Of a stretch of DNA of 64,000 nucleotides, positions 8,817-16,854 are shown piece by piece (the first letter of the stretch is position 1; every line of letters begins with the position of its first letter). The notes below the pieces were generated by a model, which worked only from the letters and a program-made list of their open reading frames with translations, ran no database searches and was not told the origin of the DNA. The position numbers and the translations under genes were made by a program. The DNA is from Maribacter arcticus (GTDB lineage: Bacteria > Bacteroidota > Bacteroidia > Flavobacteriales > Flavobacteriaceae): NCBI RefSeq assembly GCF_900167935.1, contig NZ_FUYL01000002.1, positions 1 through 64,000 on the forward strand, in the 5' to 3' direction.

Positions 8817-8927
8817 AAATTGTTTTTTTAATAGCTTCTATTTTAAAAAGAACCCCAGCAATTGCAATACATCACCCTTGATGCAGGTTGTAAAGACCTT
8901 ATGAACTAATCGAATTTTAATATTTAA

Positions 8928-8983
8928 AAAGCAGAATAAAGTTCCTAAACCTATAGTAACTTTATTCTGCTTTATGTTTTTTT
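8928..8983 (+). terminator. Rho-independent terminator after beta-helix gene
   Basis: A perfect 16-base stem pairs 8928-8943 (core AAGCAGAATAAAGTT) with 8958-8973 (core AACTTTATTCTGCTT) around a 14-base loop, followed by ATG and seven T residues. It lies 112 bases past the stop of the beta-helix gene. Confidence 0.75.
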
Positions 8984-9104
8984 GTTAAACACTATAAAGT
9001 CACTAGATTACTAACTCCGATGTTGTATACTTAATACAGACTCCTAGTTTTTTCACCAAGGTCAGTGTATATCTGCCTGCCTGTAGGTTTATCAAATCAG
9101 CAAT

Positions 9105-9275
9105 ATCTTTTGGATTTAGCTTTAGAATAGAAAAAATAAATTAAAACCTGCCCGTACCATAAAAGGTACATTCGAGCGGTCGATAAGTTTTGTCACCTCC
9201 TCAGACCTGCCTATCGGAAGGCAGACGAAAATGAAAAGTTTCCTTGCTTACGCACTGCGCATAACTTTGACATAA
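9105..9275. repeat. Dispersed intergenic repeat, copy 2
   Basis: ATCTTTTGGATTTAGCTTT followed by AGAAAAAATAAA, then after an unrelated insert GCAGACGAAAATGAAAAG and TTTCCTTGC. The blocks match copy 1 (1482-1620) in order and orientation with scattered mismatches. Inside the copy sits a CCTGCC...GGCAG partial inverted repeat (9207-9225). Confidence 0.6.
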
Positions 9276-9301
9276 TCCAGCATATAACTATCTCAAAAAA
9301 A

Positions 9302-9326
9302 TGCCTGCCTTTTGAGAAGGCAGGCA
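9302..9326. repeat. Perfect GC-rich hairpin in repeat region
   Basis: TGCCTGCCTT (9302-9311) pairs with AAGGCAGGCA (9317-9326) around a 5-base loop. It is not followed by a clear T-tract on either strand, so it is better read as a repeat-type palindrome than as a terminator. Related CTGCC/GGCAG pieces lie within 250 bases upstream. Confidence 0.6.
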
Positions 9327-9421
9327 ATAAAGTTCACGAAATATTAGGTTGAAAGCAAATGTTAGTTAGTTTCAGTACTGTTCGTAGCTCAATTATCTTG
9401 AGCAATCTTCCCTTTTTAATC

Positions 9422-9838
9422 TTATTTAAAAAAATGCACGTAAGATTCCTTAAGATTTAAGTTCGCTGGTTGGGGAAATTCAGCATGTACAATTAATGTA
9501 TTCTCATGATGTTGTTCTAGATTATTTAAAACCTTTCTGTTCAATAACAAAATAGTTGAGTGACCATGATTATCCAATTTATCTAAAACTGTTTTTCCAT
9601 TAAACTCACATATCCAATGAGTTTCAGCCATATTTTCTTCGTAAAATAATTCTATCGTTGGGGTTTGATAATACTTGAAATCATCTATTGCTTCAAAATC
9701 AAAAACTAAACGAAGTAAACCACCATCAACATTTACATCTTCATCTTTAATTCCTAATTCAGCAAATGATAATTTACCCGAACTTGACTCATTAAACTTC
9801 ACTTTTATCTCTCCTTGGTTTATCTCTACCTTGCTCAT
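9422..9838 (-). CDS. Hypothetical protein, 138 residues
   Basis: I do not recognise this protein. It is acidic, predicted soluble, with no signal peptide or membrane helix, and looks beta-rich (alternating short strands such as GLLRLVFDFEAI and TPTIELFYEE). It has one Cys (in THWICEFNGKT) and a histidine pair in LEQHHENTLIVH. ATG start at 9838. It is transcribed in the same direction as the methyltransferase 116 bases upstream and could share its transcript. The downstream side is repeat-rich. Confidence 0.65.
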   Translation of the reverse strand: MSKVEINQGEIKVKFNESSSGKLSFAELGIKDEDVNVDGGLLRLVFDFEAIDDFKYYQTPTIELFYEENMAETHWICEFNGKTVLDKLDNHGHSTILLLNRKVLNNLEQHHENTLIVHAEFPQPANLNLKESYVHFFK

Positions 9839-9954
9839 GTAATTTTATTTTTATTTTACATTCAAAACTAGGCAACGGTTACTATTAATAATATGACATT
9901 TATCAGATAGACTAATTTGTTTTTCTAAAAATTCGCTAGATTATACATACGCGA

Positions 9955-10632
9955 TTAAAAAAGTCGGTACATCGTAGTGACAATGACTCCTTTATTTTTT
10001 TCTAAATTGAAACATAATAATTGTTTTACCTCTTTAGCTTTCAAATTAAATGGCGAAGCCAAAAGGTTAACTCCGCTTTGCTTTTTTAGCCGAATTCCCT
10101 GTCCTGAAATAATATCTATATTAGGTATAAAATCACCTTCGGGTAAATGTTCTGTTAGTATTACATATTCAAAAGCAGTTAGCTTAAGTACAATACTTTC
10201 AATCTCTGCATTCGACAAGTGTTGTAATACCTGTCTCAATAACACACAATCGGCAGTTGGCAAATCATTGACAGCAATATCTAAACATTGAAACTCTAGA
10301 TTTTCCTGTTTATATTTTTTCTTGTTATATTCTATTAGGTCTTCTACAATATCTACAGCAACATATTTCGCCGAATACTTTACTAGCTCTTTGCCAATGT
10401 TAAAATCTCCACACCCTAAGTCGCAAACGGTTATAGGTCTTTCAAAGGAGGTTAAAAAGAAGGCTACAACGTCGATATAAGGGTTCACAATTTCAGGATA
10501 ATGTGACCCATCGCCAGAATAAAAAACAGAATCATTTTTCCCCCAAAGTTGCATAACATACACCTGCTCCATAGCATCTTTAGTTGGCCATGGCTTCTTT
10601 AAGTTTTTCGCTTCATTTTCTTTTTTCGTCAC
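9955..10632 (-). CDS. Class I SAM-dependent methyltransferase
   Basis: 225-residue cytoplasmic methyltransferase. The SAM-binding motif I is VCDLGCGDFNIGKE at 69-82, the acidic end of strand beta-2 is VAVDIVEDLI, and motif IV is DCVLLRQVLQHLSN. The N-terminal part includes a tyrosine- and tryptophan-containing segment (QLWGKNDSVFYSGDGSH) that may line the acceptor site. The substrate cannot be told from sequence. A 6-base hairpin (TTTGAG 10642-10647 with CTCAAA 10651-10656) lies immediately upstream of its ATG. A separate terminator at 10670-10705 isolates it from the DUF885 gene on the same strand. Confidence 0.8.
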   Translation of the reverse strand: MTKKENEAKNLKKPWPTKDAMEQVYVMQLWGKNDSVFYSGDGSHYPEIVNPYIDVVAFFLTSFERPITVCDLGCGDFNIGKELVKYSAKYVAVDIVEDLIEYNKKKYKQENLEFQCLDIAVNDLPTADCVLLRQVLQHLSNAEIESIVLKLTAFEYVILTEHLPEGDFIPNIDIISGQGIRLKKQSGVNLLASPFNLKAKEVKQLLCFNLEKNKGVIVTTMYRLF

Positions 10633-10669
10633 ATGAACTTATTTGAGTTGCTCAAACTACCTTAAATAC

Positions 10670-10705
10670 AAAGTGCAGCAAGATAAATATACCTTACTGC
10701 ACTTT
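10670..10705 (-). terminator. Stem-loop terminator between DUF885 gene and methyltransferase
   Basis: AAAGTGCAG (10670-10678) pairs perfectly with CTGCACTTT (10697-10705), with three more pairs after one mismatch. It sits 19 bases after the stop of the minus-strand DUF885 gene. The T-tract on that strand is short, so termination strength is uncertain. Confidence 0.5.
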
Positions 10706-10723
10706 GGTTTAAAAAGTTATTAT

Positions 10724-12526
10724 TTACTTCTGTATGCTTATCCAAGCTTTTACTTTACGTTCTAATAATTCTAATGGCAAGGCACCGCCACCTAGAATAA
10801 TATCATGAAATCCTTTAATATCAAACTTATTGCCCAATTCTGTTTCGGCCATTTTGCGTAATTCTTGAATCTTAAGCATTCCTATTTTATACGAAGTTGC
10901 TTGACCTGGCATTACCATATAACGTTGCACTTCTGCCTTAATAGCACCTTGAGAAATAGAGGAGTTTTCGGTGAAGTATTTAATGGCATCAGCTTCTGTC
11001 CATCCTTTAGCATGTATTCCTGTATCGACTACCAATCGAATAGCTCTCCAAATTTCGTTCACTAAACGACCAAAATCGTAATACGGATTTTGGTAACCGC
11101 CCATTTCTTTTGCCAATGCTTCTGAATATAATCCCCAACCTTCGCTGTAAACACTAAAACCTGCTTGTGTCCTAAACTTAGGTACCGATTCTAACTCTTG
11201 GGCAATAGAAATTTGCATGTGATGCCCAGGGTTTCCTTCATGATAAGCGACACCTTCCATGGTAGATTTTGGCATCGCATTCATATCTGATAAGTGAACA
11301 TAATACGTTCCTGCCCTAGAACCATCTGGCGTACCTGCCGAATAATGTTGTGGTGCACCATCTTGCTCACGAAATGCTTCCACTCTTTTTACCTGTAATT
11401 TTGCTTTTGGTAAGATTCCGAAATAGTCTGGTAACTTCTTTGTCAAATCATCTAAATACTTCGTTGACTCATCTAGATAGCCTTGTCTTCCCTCATCTGT
11501 ATTCGGAAAGAAAAATTGTTTATCGGTATTTACAAAATTGAAAAATGCATTTAAATCACCCTTAAACCCAACTTTTTCTTTAATAGCCATCATCTCTCCT
11601 TTAATTCTGGCAACCTCCTTCAATCCGATTTCATGAATCTCATCAGCAGTTAATCCTGTTGTTGTAAAAACCTTTAATCTATAATTATAAAAATCTTTTC
11701 CATTCTCATGGCGACTAACGCCCGTGGGTGTCGCTTCAGCATTATCCACTTCACTCTCTAACCAAGTTAATAGATTGGAATAAGCGGGTTTAAAATAATC
11801 GTTTATTGCCTTATCAGACTGCTCTTTAAGGGATGCAGCTTCATCAGAAGTTATTTTTTCGGAAGTTACCAGGGCATCAATTTTACCATTCATATCATTT
11901 AATACCGGTGTACCATCTTTCAATGCCTTTGTTTGGACAATAACGGTTTGAAAAGCAAATTTTGGAGGTAATATACCGGCAGCAGCCTGCTCTTTTGCTC
12001 TTACTATCAATTGGTCTATACCTCTGGCTGTTTCCTTAATTCTAGATATATAGGCATTCATATCTGAAAGGCTATCTACCTTATGAAAATTGATTAAGTA
12101 ACTTGGAAGTCGCGTATGCAAGCCACGCATTTGGTCAAACACATAATCCATATTTTCAAAAACTGCACCTTCTTTCATGATTTCGTATTGATACACCCAT
12201 AAATCATAAGAAGTTTTGTCTGCATCATTTAGTTTATCATAGTCAAATTTTTCTTTTAGCTCTTTTGTGCTTTCTGCATACCAAGCCAATTCTTTCTCCT
12301 CTGCAGCCTTACTTAAATCATCAATTTTATCATACTGGTCTTTGCGTCCTTGAGCGGTAAGACCTAACGGACTCATTTGTAATTGCTCTTCGTATTTATC
12401 ATCGAACCATTTGTTCAATTCCGCCGTTTGGTCAATTTCTGGCTTCACTTCTTCTTTACAAGATGATAGTAGTAGAAAAGCAATTGAGAAGGTAGTTGCA
12501 ATGGCTGTAGTAATTAGTTTTTTCAT
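10724..12526 (-). CDS. DUF885-family lipoprotein, putative metallopeptidase
   Basis: 600-residue DUF885 protein, a family with a gluzincin-like fold thought to act as a metallopeptidase or carboxypeptidase. The N-terminus is a lipoprotein signal (MKKLITTAIATTFSIAFLLL then SSC), so it should be anchored in the outer or inner membrane facing the periplasm. The zinc motif is HEGNPGHH at residues 429-436. The length and the order of a helical N-terminal half followed by the catalytic C-terminal half match the family. It is divergent from a carboxylesterase-type lipoprotein; the 302-base intergenic region carries a CCAAAT-type palindrome between them. Substrate unknown. Confidence 0.85.
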   Translation of the reverse strand: MKKLITTAIATTFSIAFLLLSSCKEEVKPEIDQTAELNKWFDDKYEEQLQMSPLGLTAQGRKDQYDKIDDLSKAAEEKELAWYAESTKELKEKFDYDKLNDADKTSYDLWVYQYEIMKEGAVFENMDYVFDQMRGLHTRLPSYLINFHKVDSLSDMNAYISRIKETARGIDQLIVRAKEQAAAGILPPKFAFQTVIVQTKALKDGTPVLNDMNGKIDALVTSEKITSDEAASLKEQSDKAINDYFKPAYSNLLTWLESEVDNAEATPTGVSRHENGKDFYNYRLKVFTTTGLTADEIHEIGLKEVARIKGEMMAIKEKVGFKGDLNAFFNFVNTDKQFFFPNTDEGRQGYLDESTKYLDDLTKKLPDYFGILPKAKLQVKRVEAFREQDGAPQHYSAGTPDGSRAGTYYVHLSDMNAMPKSTMEGVAYHEGNPGHHMQISIAQELESVPKFRTQAGFSVYSEGWGLYSEALAKEMGGYQNPYYDFGRLVNEIWRAIRLVVDTGIHAKGWTEADAIKYFTENSSISQGAIKAEVQRYMVMPGQATSYKIGMLKIQELRKMAETELGNKFDIKGFHDIILGGGALPLELLERKVKAWISIQK

Positions 12527-12828
12527 AATTGTTTAGTTTGATTTCAGTCCGTCATCGTTGTGTTAGTCAATGCTAATACCAAATAAATTTGGAAGGAGAT
12601 TAAAGATATACCAAATTGTTGAAACCCATTCTTTCACCTAAAGAATTCCTAATAAAACAACATTCTTAATTTGATGAAATTTTTTATAGATTGATAAGAT
12701 GTTCGTTAAATTCCATTTACGATAAAATCATCTGTATGTAGTATCTTAGAACAACGACAGGAAAGCTCAATAGAAGGTTATTCTAAATCACCTTTATCTA
12801 AGCTTTTGTAAGCTAATAAAATCAGACT
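12527..12828. promoter_or_regulatory. Divergent promoter region DUF885 / carboxylesterase
   Basis: 302 bases between two divergent lipoprotein genes. The only clear structure is CCAAATAAATTTGG at 12579-12592 (6-base inverted repeat, 2-base spacer), which resembles the palindrome upstream of the crp-like gene. No exact TAnnTTTG box was found for either gene. Confidence 0.35.
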
Positions 12829-14355
12829 ATGAAACAACTTTTCATTCTAATATGTTGCCTGCTTTTTGGGTGTAATCAACCTCAGCAAACAGTTATATCA
12901 ACAGACACAGGTAAAATTGAAGGTAGTTTCAACGTAGACAAAACAGTTCGTGTTTTTAAAGGAATACCCTTTGCTGCACCACCTATAGGTGATTTAAGGT
13001 GGAAAGCTCCCCAACCTACAGCCGCTTGGGATGGTATTCTACCATGCACCGAGTTTGGACCGAGCCCAATTCAAAATGCACCTGAACCTTTCTATTGTTG
13101 GACCGAAGAATTTATCGCCAAACCCGAACCCATAAATGAAGATTGTTTATACCTCAACGTTTGGACAACCGCAAAATCAGAAAACGAAAAACAGCCGGTT
13201 ATCGTTTGGATTTATGGAGGCGGACTCACCAGCGGCTCTGCCAATTGTGATATTTATGATGGTGAAGAACTGGCTAAAAAAGGTGTTGTATTTGTAAGCA
13301 TCAACTACCGTGTTGGCATACTTGGCTTTATGGCGCACCCTGAGTTAAGCAAAGAATCTGGCAATAATGCATCGGGTAATTATGGTTTTATGGACCAAAT
13401 AGCAGCACTAAAATGGGTGAAAAAAAATATCAATGCATTTGGGGGCGACCCTAATAATATAACAATCGCTGGGCAATCTGCAGGGGCATTCAGCGTAAAT
13501 ACCTTAATTGCCTCTCCCCTTGCCGAAAACATCTTTCACAAAGCCATTTTACAAAGTGGCGGATTATTAGGGAGTAATAGGGCACAAACCTTAAATGAGG
13601 CTGAGGCTACAGGGCAACGATTTATGGAAAAAGCTAAAGTAACTACCATTGAAGAACTGCGGCAATTACCTGCAGAAGAATTGCAAAGTATAAGCAATGA
13701 TTCAGAAATAGGTAGAGTCGGAATTACAGAAGACGGCTACGTTGTACCGAAAGGTTTACTAGCTTATTTTAAAGATGGCAAACAGCAACAGATACCAGTA
13801 ATTTCTGGTTGGGTAACAGGTGATGGAGATTTTCTAGGGGGAAATGAAATGACTGTTGAAAAATATAAGGAAGAAGCAATTGCAAATTATGGTGATAAAG
13901 CAGCCTCTTTTTTAGCGCTTTTTCCGGCAGATACAAATGAGGATGTCAAAAAAATGAAAAGTAAATTAGGTATGCTAAATTTTGCGGGGGTGCCTTCACA
14001 CCTATTGGCAAATTATAATACACAATCAAGTTATTTATATCAGTTCGGCCATGTACCCCCCGAAAAACAAAACTTCCCAAACTACGGTGCTTTTCACACC
14101 TCAGAAGTACCGTATGCACTGCATACGCTACATACATGGAATCGAGATTGGCAACCTTTGGATAAAACAATAGAGGACGCTCTATCCTCCTACTGGGTTA
14201 ATTTTGCAAAAACAGGAAATCCGAATGGTGACAACCTACCCAATTGGAATACGTACGACAAACAATCTGGCAACATTATGGTCATAGAAGACACAACATT
14301 AAGTTCAAAAGTTGGGTTTCTGAAAAGTGAATTAGATTTTTTGGCGGAATTATAA
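12829..14355 (+). CDS. Type-B carboxylesterase/lipase-family lipoprotein
   Basis: Alpha/beta-hydrolase of the carboxylesterase type B (COesterase) family that should hydrolyse carboxylic esters. The lipobox LLFGC puts the lipidated cysteine at residue 15. Family motifs follow: RVFKGIPFAAPPIGDLRW at 41-58, EDCLYLNVW at 104-112, oxyanion-hole WIYGGG at 127-132, and nucleophile Ser217 in AGQSAGA. A distal histidine in the C-terminal AFHTSEVPY region is probably the catalytic His. The length (508) is normal. It has its own strong terminator at 14419. Natural substrate unknown. Confidence 0.88.
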   Translation: MKQLFILICCLLFGCNQPQQTVISTDTGKIEGSFNVDKTVRVFKGIPFAAPPIGDLRWKAPQPTAAWDGILPCTEFGPSPIQNAPEPFYCWTEEFIAKPEPINEDCLYLNVWTTAKSENEKQPVIVWIYGGGLTSGSANCDIYDGEELAKKGVVFVSINYRVGILGFMAHPELSKESGNNASGNYGFMDQIAALKWVKKNINAFGGDPNNITIAGQSAGAFSVNTLIASPLAENIFHKAILQSGGLLGSNRAQTLNEAEATGQRFMEKAKVTTIEELRQLPAEELQSISNDSEIGRVGITEDGYVVPKGLLAYFKDGKQQQIPVISGWVTGDGDFLGGNEMTVEKYKEEAIANYGDKAASFLALFPADTNEDVKKMKSKLGMLNFAGVPSHLLANYNTQSSYLYQFGHVPPEKQNFPNYGAFHTSEVPYALHTLHTWNRDWQPLDKTIEDALSSYWVNFAKTGNPNGDNLPNWNTYDKQSGNIMVIEDTTLSSKVGFLKSELDFLAEL

Positions 14356-14418
14356 ATCCAAGATTAAACCATTACGATAGCTGACAAAAACACACTATAA
14401 AGCACTATATTTAATCAC

Positions 14419-14459
14419 ATCAAGTTATTTGTCATCACCTACAAATAACTTGATTTTAA
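14419..14459 (+). terminator. Rho-independent terminator after carboxylesterase
   Basis: A perfect 14-base stem, ATCAAGTTATTTGT (14419-14432) with ACAAATAACTTGAT (14441-14454), with an 8-base loop and a short T-run. It ends 64-100 bases past the carboxylesterase stop. A possible upstream start for the next gene (14429) falls inside this stem, which argues for the ATG at 14480 instead. Confidence 0.65.
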
Positions 14460-14479
14460 CATTTAAAATATTCAGTTCC

Positions 14480-15196
14480 ATGAAGATACATTTCAATTAT
14501 TTAACCTTTCTATTTCTTTTATTATCTGGCAGTATTTTTGCACAAACAACGTTAGATTCCTTATCAATAAAAGCGTCTTTTAATTTTGGCAAATCTGTAG
14601 CCGTATTTGGTGGCTCTGTTTCCGTTATTCCGGAAAGTGATAGCGCAAAAGTTTTATGGGAGAAACATTTAGGGTTGACCATTACAAACTATGGAGTTCC
14701 AGGTGCTGGTTTTTCTTCTTTACAAGGAAAATCTATGCAGCAGCAAGTAGATGAAGCGGGTGTATTTGATATTTATATACTTTGGGCTTCAACAAATGAT
14801 TATACGAATAATAGAGAAGTAGGTTCCTATACTGATTATACAGAATTTGACAATTATAATGCTGAAAAACTAACCACCCAGGCTGGAGGCATTAACTATT
14901 GTATTAAAAAGATTTATGAAATAAACCCTAATGCAACTATATACTTCTTTACATCAAGTAAAGCTTTTAATGATAGAGGCGCCTATGATCCATTTTACAC
15001 AGAAGGTATGGTACAGCATGTTGATATGCAAAAAATGATTTGTGAACTCCATGGTATTCCGGTTCTTGACCAGTTTCTTTTAGGGGGTTACAACATATAC
15101 AATAAGGATTTGTATTATCGTGACCCAATTCATATGAATGTAGTGGGCTATAAAAAACTAGGTGAATTACAAGTCTCATTTTTAGCTTTTCCGTAG
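14480..15196 (+). CDS. Exported SGNH/GDSL-type hydrolase
   Basis: The start at 14480 gives a clean signal peptide (MKIHFNYLTFLFLLLSGSIF then AQ), so the protein is exported. SGNH-hydrolase blocks are visible on the 238-residue product: block I AVFGGSVS with nucleophile Ser46, a Gly in block II (NYGVPGAGFSS), block III-like STND at 104-107, and the catalytic Asp215/His218 pair in DPIHMNVVG. Such enzymes deacylate sugars or lipids; the substrate is not predictable. Alone between a terminator and a convergent stress-barrel gene. Confidence 0.75.
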   Translation: MKIHFNYLTFLFLLLSGSIFAQTTLDSLSIKASFNFGKSVAVFGGSVSVIPESDSAKVLWEKHLGLTITNYGVPGAGFSSLQGKSMQQQVDEAGVFDIYILWASTNDYTNNREVGSYTDYTEFDNYNAEKLTTQAGGINYCIKKIYEINPNATIYFFTSSKAFNDRGAYDPFYTEGMVQHVDMQKMICELHGIPVLDQFLLGGYNIYNKDLYYRDPIHMNVVGYKKLGELQVSFLAFP

Positions 15197-15358
15197 TAAG
15201 AAACGGTACCCTTTAAAAAATTGATTACGTGCTAGATGACACATATATAGTTACTTAATGAGAATGAAACATTTGCTTTAACCCATTTGTTTTAAATAAA
15301 AATCTATAATTACATTTACACACATGCCATCAAAAAATACTTTGCCAAAGAAGTGCAT

Positions 15359-15386
15359 AATTAATTGTTGAATTTAACAATTAATT
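15359..15386. terminator. Candidate bidirectional terminator
   Basis: AATTAATTGTT (15359-15369) and AACAATTAATT (15376-15386) form a perfect 11-base stem with a 6-base loop, between the convergent SGNH and Dabb genes. The stem is entirely AT apart from two G-C pairs and lacks a strong T-tract, so it is weak. Confidence 0.4.
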
Positions 15387-15409
15387 TACTAATGAAGTTA
15401 AATACCCAA

Positions 15410-15703
15410 TTACTGCATCAATTCATAATCTAGCTCCAAAAAATCTTCAACGAATGCAGTCCAGTAGGTATTAACGAAAGTGGTATGTTCTGGATGTTGG
15501 TTATATTCGTTGTACGTTTCTATAGAAATAAAATCCATAGAAAGTGCATAATCAAAATGGCTCTTCGCACTAATTTGACGTAGACATTCAAAATTTTTAA
15601 TTCCGGGTATTGAACGGAGTTCTGTGGCAGCTTTCAAAAAGATTGATTCTTCCGCAGAACCTTTTGCATACTTTAGTTTAAACGTTACGGTATGTTTAAT
15701 CAT
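15410..15703 (-). CDS. Dabb-family (stress-responsive A/B barrel) protein
   Basis: 97-residue dimeric alpha-beta barrel protein of the Dabb family. Diagnostic features are the start MIKHTVTFKLK, the central IPGIKNFECLR, FDYALSMDFISIETYNEYNQHPEH, and the end segment TYWTAFVEDFLELDYE. Full length. The family includes small enzymes and proteins of unknown role; no more specific function can be given. It is convergent with the SGNH gene and preceded on its own strand by a decayed NTF2-like gene. Confidence 0.82.
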   Translation of the reverse strand: MIKHTVTFKLKYAKGSAEESIFLKAATELRSIPGIKNFECLRQISAKSHFDYALSMDFISIETYNEYNQHPEHTTFVNTYWTAFVEDFLELDYELMQ

Positions 15704-15777
15704 TTGTATAATTTTAAAGCTGGCAAAGTACAGAAAATATATACGTTTATAATTATAATTTTGAATCTAGAAAATAA

Positions 15778-15972
15778 CAAAGCAACGAATTTGTTCGATG
15801 TATAGGTGAAGAGAATTTGGTTGCACTACATACACACCAAACATGGCCTGGCAATGATCAGTATGTTACCATGGGTTTTTTTAGATTTGATACAAATGAA
15901 AAAATTTGTGAGCATTGAGATTCCATTCAATTGATTCCTGAAAAATCTGAAAACCCGAATACCATGTATTAA
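15778..15972 (+). pseudogene. C-terminal remnant of a SnoaL/NTF2-like protein
   Basis: Reading the plus strand from 15808 gives EENLVALHTHQTWPGNDQYV, then TMGFFRFDTNEKICEH, a TGA stop at 15916-15918, then DSIQLIPEKSENPNTMY and TAA at 15970-15972. This matches the C-terminal half of the bacterial NTF2/SnoaL-like family, in which the residue at the stop is normally Trp (EHWD). The frame closes at 15775 upstream, so the N-terminal half is missing too. It is therefore a broken fragment with a TGG-to-TGA change. Confidence 0.75.
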
Positions 15973-16019
15973 CTACTTTTAAAAACTTTAAAAATCAAAC
16001 ATTTAAACATTTAAACAAG

Positions 16020-16802
16020 ATGAAAAATATAATAATACAAGGTATTAATTGGGATGCCAAATCTTCGTTTCAAAAGGGTCCAGCAAAAGCACCAGACTTA
16101 ATTAGAAAAGCACTTTATAGCGATTCAATGAATCTATGTAATGAGTATGGCATCTCTATTGATACCGATACCATTGCAGACAAAGGTGATTTTATCATCA
16201 AAGATTATTTTGATATTATAACGACCACGAAAAAGCATCTTTCAACAGATTCAAAAGTGCTTACTTTGGGCGGTGACCACTCTATCACCTTTCCTATTAT
16301 AAAAGCCTATCATGACCAGTACCCGAAACTTGACATTTTACATATAGATGCGCATGCCGATTTATATCATGATTATGAAGGCGACCCCTATTCTCATGCT
16401 TGCCCTTTTGCTCGAATTATGGAAAATGGTTTTGCAGTGAAATTGGTTCAAGTAGGTATCAGAACTTTAAATCCACATCAAGCGGCACAGGCAAAGAAAT
16501 ACAAGGTTGAAATACATGAGATGCGTAATTTAAATTTAGACAACATTCCTAAATTCGAAAATCCACTTTATATCTCTTTAGATATGGATGGTTTTGACCC
16601 TGCCTTTGCGCCTGGCGTATCTCATCATGAACCAGGCGGACTTTCATCTCGACAGGTCATCAACTTAATTCAAAGTATTGATACGGTAGTGGTCGGTGCA
16701 GATATTGTAGAATATAACCCTGACCGTGATTTTCAAGATATGACTGCTTATTTGGCTGCCAAGATGATGAAAGAGCTTTTAGGCAAAATGATGGAGCGCT
16801 AA
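16020..16802 (+). CDS. Agmatinase/arginase-family ureohydrolase
   Basis: Dimanganese ureohydrolase, most like agmatinase (agmatine to putrescine and urea). All metal-binding motifs are intact: GGDHS at 84-88, DAHADLY at 110-116, and SLDMDGFDP at 186-194 with Asp188 and Asp190, followed by APGVSHHEPGG. The 260-residue length is slightly short but normal for this clade. ATG at 16020 follows an AT-rich leader. The GT87-like gene starts 52 bases after its stop. The arginine operon begins 1.5 kb downstream, so clustering around arginine metabolism is plausible. Arginase or formimidoylglutamase activity cannot be excluded. Confidence 0.85.
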   Translation: MKNIIIQGINWDAKSSFQKGPAKAPDLIRKALYSDSMNLCNEYGISIDTDTIADKGDFIIKDYFDIITTTKKHLSTDSKVLTLGGDHSITFPIIKAYHDQYPKLDILHIDAHADLYHDYEGDPYSHACPFARIMENGFAVKLVQVGIRTLNPHQAAQAKKYKVEIHEMRNLNLDNIPKFENPLYISLDMDGFDPAFAPGVSHHEPGGLSSRQVINLIQSIDTVVVGADIVEYNPDRDFQDMTAYLAAKMMKELLGKMMER

Positions 16803-16854
16803 GTATATATTCCGTTAAAACCTTATATTGAGCTTTCTCAAAACCAAACCAACG

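Larger units (their letters stand above)
8817..9421. other. 605-base gap holding a terminator and repeats
   Basis: No gene seen. The gap contains the terminator at 8928-8983, a second copy of the dispersed repeat (9105-9275), several CTGCC/GGCAG inverted fragments near 9073-9092 and 9207-9225, and a perfect 10-base hairpin at 9302-9326. It looks like an accumulation site for non-coding repeats. Confidence 0.55.

Noticed and set aside
9302..9326. GC-rich hairpin as terminator
   Set aside because: No following T-run on either strand and surrounded by related CTGCC/GGCAG pieces; treated as a repeat.
9387..9403. Terminator after the 138-residue hypothetical protein
   Set aside because: GCTCAA/TTGAGC is only 6 pairs and has no T-tract on the minus strand.
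9977..10291. 104-codon plus-strand frame opposite the methyltransferase
   Set aside because: Lies wholly inside the methyltransferase gene on the other strand, whose motifs are clear; composition looks like a shadow frame.
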